Assembly: GCA_030737835.1 (NCBI GenBank)
Contig: JAUJYN010000012.1
Location: 10,650,729-10,714,728, forward strand
DNA: 64,000 bases
DNA from: Acorus gramineus
Lineage: Eukaryota > Streptophyta > Magnoliopsida > Acorales > Acoraceae
Reading direction: 5' to 3'
Part shown: one piece after another, positions 59,016-64,000 of the stretch
Layout of the letters: each line of letters begins with the position of its first letter
Position numbering within the stretch: position 1 is the stretch's first letter
Translations under genes and position numbers: made by a program
Notes under the pieces: generated by a model
The model's database searches: none
Told to the model about the DNA's origin: nothing
The model's input: only the letters and a program-made list of their open reading frames with translations

Positions 59016-62000
59016 ATGGAGAAGGGATTGAAAGGCAAAGGGAGAGAGAAAAGAGAGGTAGATTTGGTGGAGACAGTTTTATCATGGTCTGTAAGTGACA
59101 TCTACAATAAGGACCTCTTCCTTGGCAAGGTCAGTGAGCTTCGTATGAATCCCTTTCTACATATTTTTCAAATATGTGTGTGTGTAATATATCTTATATT
59201 GTTTGGATTAGTTAAGAAGTTGAAGTGAATTTTGTAAATGTAGCTTAGTGTTATTGAAGATCATGTCATTTTATATATAAGGTTAAGTTAATGAGTGTGG
59301 GTACAAGTGTGTTTTTTGTTTTTTTAATTTCTTTTAATTTGGAGACATGTTTAATTGAGTTAATTATTTGTTATTTTAAGTTTTAAATTTATCAAATTTT
59401 ATTAAATATTAGCATCCATCATCTACTTTTGTTTAGCATCAATGAAGCTATGTTTTTAAGTTCAATAAGAATTCTTTTGATTTTGAGTTTACATGAAATT
59501 AATTAAAATTTAATCCTAAATTAGGAACCTGTGCCTCTATCAATATATATATCATGATTGTTTAATTTTCTCTAGATTTGGACTTTTCATCAATCTCGTG
59601 CGTGCACTCTCTCAATTAAGTTGCTTGTACTTTTACTTATGTTTCAGTAAATTAAAACTAGCCTTCACTAGATTAAATTTGATGTATTTTTGGTGATTCA
59701 ATAAATTCAATATCAAGGAGCACAAAAAAAATCCTCTGAAAACTAATATTTACAAACAATATAATGTTCCTTTCCCTCACCAAAAAGAAAGAAGAATATG
59801 GAAGGAAAAAAAGTTGGAGAAAAATGAGGCTGACCGCCTGTATATGTACAACTTAACAATCATGAATTTGTACTTGTTCAATGATGCTTGTTTCTTGTAC
59901 ATATCAACTAATATAACATTTAATTACAGTTGACATGCATTTTACATGATAGTTCTTTATGTCTTTGGAAATAAAAATGTGAATGACTTTGTATTTCTCA
60001 AATGAAGTAGTTTAAATACTTGGTTACCATTAATTCTTGGACGCTAACATAGTCTATCAATTCTATAATCCTAACCCAATATATAAAAATTTTAATTTAG
60101 TCTCTGTTAGGCAAATATGAACTCCGTTAGAAAAAATACAAAAAAGGTATGTATTCAATTCATTCAAGTATTTACTTTATTATTTCTTTATTTTTATCAA
60201 AGTATATATCTTTTAAGAAAATTTGACTACAAAAATGACTACGACAATGATTAAGGTGTGTAACATTTTCTTTAATTCTTTGTACTTATACCTTTTTGTG
60301 ATTAGATAAACTGCATGTTATTAAATTTAGTAGTGTGCTCCTCTACTACTAAACAAATTCTAATAAAATTTTCGTAATCCCTCTAAGATTAACTTTTCAG
60401 TGAGGTATCCTAAAAAATACTTGAATCTTAATTTTTTACAATCACGTACAAATCACATTTATGGCACTCATAGTAATTTAGAAGGGAAAAAGCTTATGAG
60501 CAATTAAATGTTATACCCTGTTTACACCTAAAAAAAAAATGTTATACCCTGTTGGTGAAATCAATTCCATTGTAATACTAGCATGCATAATGATATTGTA
60601 AATCTAGTTTCTTTGCTTCCCCAAAATCAACAAATCATAGGATGGAAAACTTTTTCAACTAGTTGGTGAAAGAGTTGACAGGTTGATAGAGGTACCCATC
60701 TTCACTGAGAAGTCGTAGATTCGAGTTTTGTCTACGCTGATAGAAGAAGATTTGATCAAGAAAAAGAAAAACAAAAGAGAGAAAAAAAAATTTACCAATA
60801 AAAAAGAAAATAGTCGAGCAAGTTAATCTTTTTCAATGTATCTATGCCCCTTACCATGCTTTTTTTTTCATTCTTCATTAAAATAAATTAACTCTGCTAT
60901 TAGTCTCTGTTTCATATTTTCAATCTTTGTTGACTGAAATTTTAAAGATTTAACATGCCTAGGCCTAATCACACATATGTAAAATGATTTATACTTTCAT
61001 TTCAGATGATTTAAAAATTTAAGCAATCGGTCATGCATACATGGTGAGAGCCTAATTGTTCATACATGCATCTTACATGCACCAAATACCAAAGTTGATC
61101 TTATGTTTTCCATGCATGTGTAGGTGAAAGTGATCCCACAAACTTTCAATTCAGTAGACCAGTACTTGAGTTCATTCATCTACCCTCTGTTCGAAGAAAC
61201 TCGTCATGATTTGCATTCTTGTATGTCGGGTTTTTCCCGACTTCCTTTCACTAAAATACATTCTGTTCGGGAGGTGAAACAACCCAAAGAGTTAGTTTAC
61301 AGGATCACTACAATTCTACCAGACAATGCAGGCAGGCCTAAAGTTGCTAAGGAAATCTATGTACCAAAGATTGGGGACTTATTTGTCCTCTCAGAATTTA
61401 GACCCTCACATATATCTGATTTATCCCGAATTGGTAATTCCTACATCGTTGGCGTGATCAAGTCGGGCAGTAACAATGAAGAGGACACCATTTGTAATTA
61501 CGAAATCAAAACTTCGAAGGCCATTGTCGTCGACAAGTACATGAGCAAAGGGAAACAGAATCCACAAAGACAACTTTACGTGATCTTCTTGGCAAACATT
61601 ACAACAAATAGTAGGATATGTTCAGCATTGAATTTAGATGCGTCCGCCACAACTTCGAGGAACTTTCGTATCATAAAACAGGTGTTATGCACCAATTCAA
61701 AGGTATGATGGTGTTTTGTATTGTAAGTTACATCATGGTCATGTAAAGATGTTCAAATTTAGTTGTGTTTTATGTAGCCACAACCACTAAAGTTTTTCTT
61801 TTTGCACATTGATACAGGTTCCAAGATCTTGCGAGATTTGTTCTTCAAGGGATGTTGAGAGTGTAGTCAGTGATAGTCTCCTTGAGAGCTTGCATTCAGG
61901 TGGTATGAATGATTCTCAACTGGGTGCAGTTTTAAGTTGTATTTCAGCAAGGTATTGCACACATGAGAACCTGATTAACCTCATTTGGGGGCCGCCGGGG

Positions 62001-64000
62001 ACTGGAAAAACCAAAACAATTAGCATTCTGTTACATGCACTCAAAAAGATCAAATGTAAGACCCTTACTTGTGCACCTACCAACACGGCCGTGGTGGAAG
62101 TTGCGTCACGTTTGTTGAAGTTGGTAATGGATTCATATGGAGAGAGTAGTGGGTGTAGGTTGGGAGATATAGCCTTGTTTGGAAACAAGGATCGAATGGA
62201 GGTGCGTGGTGACATCGAAGAGGTGTTCATTGAAAATCGTGCTAAGAAGCTTAGGCATTGCTTTGTGCCAGAGACGGGTTGGAGGAGTTGTATGGTCTCT
62301 GTGATCAATCTTCTTGAGGATGGTGTTTCGCAGTACAAGATACAGGAGGATCAAGAGGTGATGACATTTAAGAGTTATATCTCAAAAAGATTTGGAGTTG
62401 TTTCGAAGAACCTGATTGAATGCCTTGACATATTATGGACTCATCTACCAAGTTCTTCCATTTCAGAAACCAGCTTCAGGAACATGATAGTGGCTTGTCA
62501 TTTGCTTGAAAGCATTGGCAAATTGTTGCAAGCAAGTAGCATTTTTTCTGAGAGTGAGTTGAAAAATCTGTTTTCGCTCCATAAGAGTACTAGTTATGAT
62601 GCATTGAGAAAGGAGTCTACTGAGGCATCAAAGTTCATCGAATGCCTTCTAATTCTGAAAGGTCTTCTTGAAACACTTAACCTTCCCAATGATACTGCAG
62701 AAGATTCAATTGTAGACTATTGCTTGGGAAGGGCTTCCCTCATCTTCTGCACTGTATGTAGTTCTGCTAATTTGAATAAAGTAAATATGGTGGAACCATT
62801 GGAACTGCTAGTGATCGATGAGGCTGCACAATTGAAGGAATGTGAATCCTTAATTCCTCTACAGCTTACTGGTATACACCACGCCATTCTCATTGGGGAT
62901 GTGTGTCAGTTGCCCGCAATGGTTAAAAGCAAGGTTTTGAAAATCATTTCTAAAACTTGTTTCAAATTTTTTTTAATTTGTTTCTTAACAATGTTTTTGA
63001 TCTATTGCAGGTGTGTGACCAGGCTGGGTTCGGGAGAAGCCTGTTTGAGAGATTGAGTTCATTGGGTCACAAGAAACATCTTCTTGATGTTCAGTATAGG
63101 ATGCACCCCTCCATTAGCAGATTCCCAAATGCCATGTTTTATGATAGCAAGATCTCAGATGGTTCTAATGTCACTGAAATATCCTATGGAAGGCGCTACC
63201 TTGATGGGCGCATGTATGGAACGTATTCATTCATTAACGTTGAGGATGGGGAGGAGGCTTTTGAGCGTTTCAGCTGTAGCTGCAAGAATATGGAGGAGGT
63301 GGCTGTTGTCTTGGAAATGATTAGAAGGCTTTCTATAGGTATGTTAAAACCACCATCTTTGGATATTAAAGTTTTAGTTATAACATTACTGTGAATGTAT
63401 TCATAGTTTTGATGCAACATGCACTTGAATTTTATGAAAACAAGACATGCATATGTTCATTACATCTTATATATGCATGTATGCCTAATTATCCTTCAAT
63501 ACTTAAAGCATCTGCTACTACTAGAAGACCAATATATGCTTAAATTACTAGAAGACTTTATGTAGGTATGGTAAAACCACCATCCTTGTAAATTAAAGCT
63601 TTAGTTATAACATTACTGTGAATGTATTCATAGTTTTGATGCAACATGCACTTGAATTTCATGCAAACAAGACATGCATATTCATTACATCTTATATATG
63701 CTAGTATGTCTAATTATCCTTCAATACTTAAAGCATCTGCTACTACTGGAAGACCAATATATACTTAAATTACTAGAAGACTTTCTGTAGGTATGGTAAA
63801 ACCACCATCCTTAGAAATTAAAGTTTTAGTTATAATATTATTGTGAATGTATTCATAGTACCGATACAACACGCACTTGAATTTTATGCAAACAAGACAT
63901 GCATGTTCATTCCATCTTATATATATCTTGTATATCTAACTATCCTTCATCAATACTTAAAGCATCTGCTACTACTGGAAGACCAATATCAGTGGGTGTC
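59016..64000 (+). CDS. SEN1/UPF1-like superfamily 1 helicase, 5' part
   Basis: ATP-driven RNA/DNA helicase of the plant SEN1-related group (P-loop NTPase, like the At1g65780 family). Exons: 59016-59129, 61124-61702, 61818-62933, 63011-63338 and the start of a fifth at 63963, running off the window. All borders are GT-AG. The first exon ends SWSVSDIYNKDLFLGK and joins VKVIPQTFNSVDQYL, the usual N-terminus of this group. Motifs: Walker A GPPGTGKT (residues 289-296), Walker B DEAA (565-568) in VIDEAAQLKECES, motif III GDVCQLPA (591-598), and QYRMHP (631-636). The roughly 270 residues between Walker A and B are normal for the group. Exon 5 reads TGRPISVGV, in frame. GDVCQLPA departs from the common GDERQLPA. 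Function and substrate are unknown. Confidence 0.9.
59130..61123 (+). other. helicase intron 1 (1994 bp)
   Basis: The donor is GTCAGTGAG and the acceptor is CATGTGTAG. AT-rich, with one SINE-like unit at about 60655-60785. No other coding content. Confidence 0.75.
60655..60785 (+). mobile_element. SINE-like element in helicase intron 1
   Basis: TAGTTGGTGAAAGAGTTGAC and GTCGTAGATTCGAG are A- and B-box-like at normal spacing, followed by an A-rich tail near 60755-60800. No clear target duplication was found. Confidence 0.45.
63336..63962 (+). repeat. tandem repeat filling helicase intron 4 (about 226-bp unit, three copies)
   Basis: Units begin TAGGTATG at 63336, 63563 and 63788. Each holds the exon-4-end-like border (CTTTNTGTAG then GTATGG), the intron body, and an exon-5-start-like border (CTTAAAG then CATCTGCTACTACT). 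The two internal border pairs define 57-base decoy exons at 63509-63565 and 63734-63790, each with an in-frame TAA. Confidence 0.75.

Noticed and set aside
63509..63565. 57-base segment as a real helicase exon
   Set aside because: It contains an in-frame TAA and is a tandem copy of splice borders. Exon 4 joins in frame to the later start at 63963, giving the expected ISVGV motif.
1..64000. CRISPR arrays, operons, rRNA or tRNA genes
   Set aside because: No regularly spaced identical repeats of that kind, no rRNA-like conserved blocks, and clear spliceosomal introns. This is plant nuclear DNA.

Overview
This window is nuclear DNA of a flowering plant. It is AT-rich with long intergenic stretches. 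The genes have many GT-AG introns, and most of the rest is transposon debris: Ty3/gypsy and Ty1/copia remnants primed by initiator tRNA-Met, L1-type LINE ends, tRNA-derived SINEs, and many small TIR elements. I cannot name the species.

Layout. 1-103: possible last exon of an unrecognised + strand gene. 476-1658: Mutator-like element with a captured RRM-gene fragment (Pack-MULE candidate). 1.9-15.4 kb: degenerate segmental repeat array broken up by transposons, including a truncated gypsy element at 3501-6323 with a MITE nested in one LTR, copia remnants at 7.1-10 kb, SINEs and MITEs. 15.5-21.1 kb: more MITEs and a LINE tail.

21156-34592 and 38020-52178 are two copies of one large tandem duplication. 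Each holds a complete 14-exon minus-strand gene for a 733-residue acyl-activating enzyme of the AAE17/AAE18 type (peroxisomal acyl-CoA synthetase family). I traced every exon in both copies. All 14 exon lengths are identical, frames are open, and the proteins differ at about 25 positions. The introns and promoters show which transposons came before the duplication (a 9-bp-TSD element in intron 1 of both copies) and which came after (a 955-bp insertion in copy 2 with a clean empty site in copy 1; a SINE-like insert in the copy 1 promoter).

52.2-58.9 kb is intergenic with MITEs and a LINE tail. From 59016 to the right edge is the 5' part (four exons plus the start of a fifth) of a + strand SEN1/UPF1-like superfamily 1 helicase gene. 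Its fourth intron has expanded by tandem repetition of a unit carrying copies of both splice borders.

The two gene families are not known to act together. I found no clearly novel biochemical system. The most notable items are the intact but unevenly diverged acyl-activating pair, the Pack-MULE candidate, the helicase intron with decoy exons, and the dated transposon insertions. All coordinates and alignments were made by eye.
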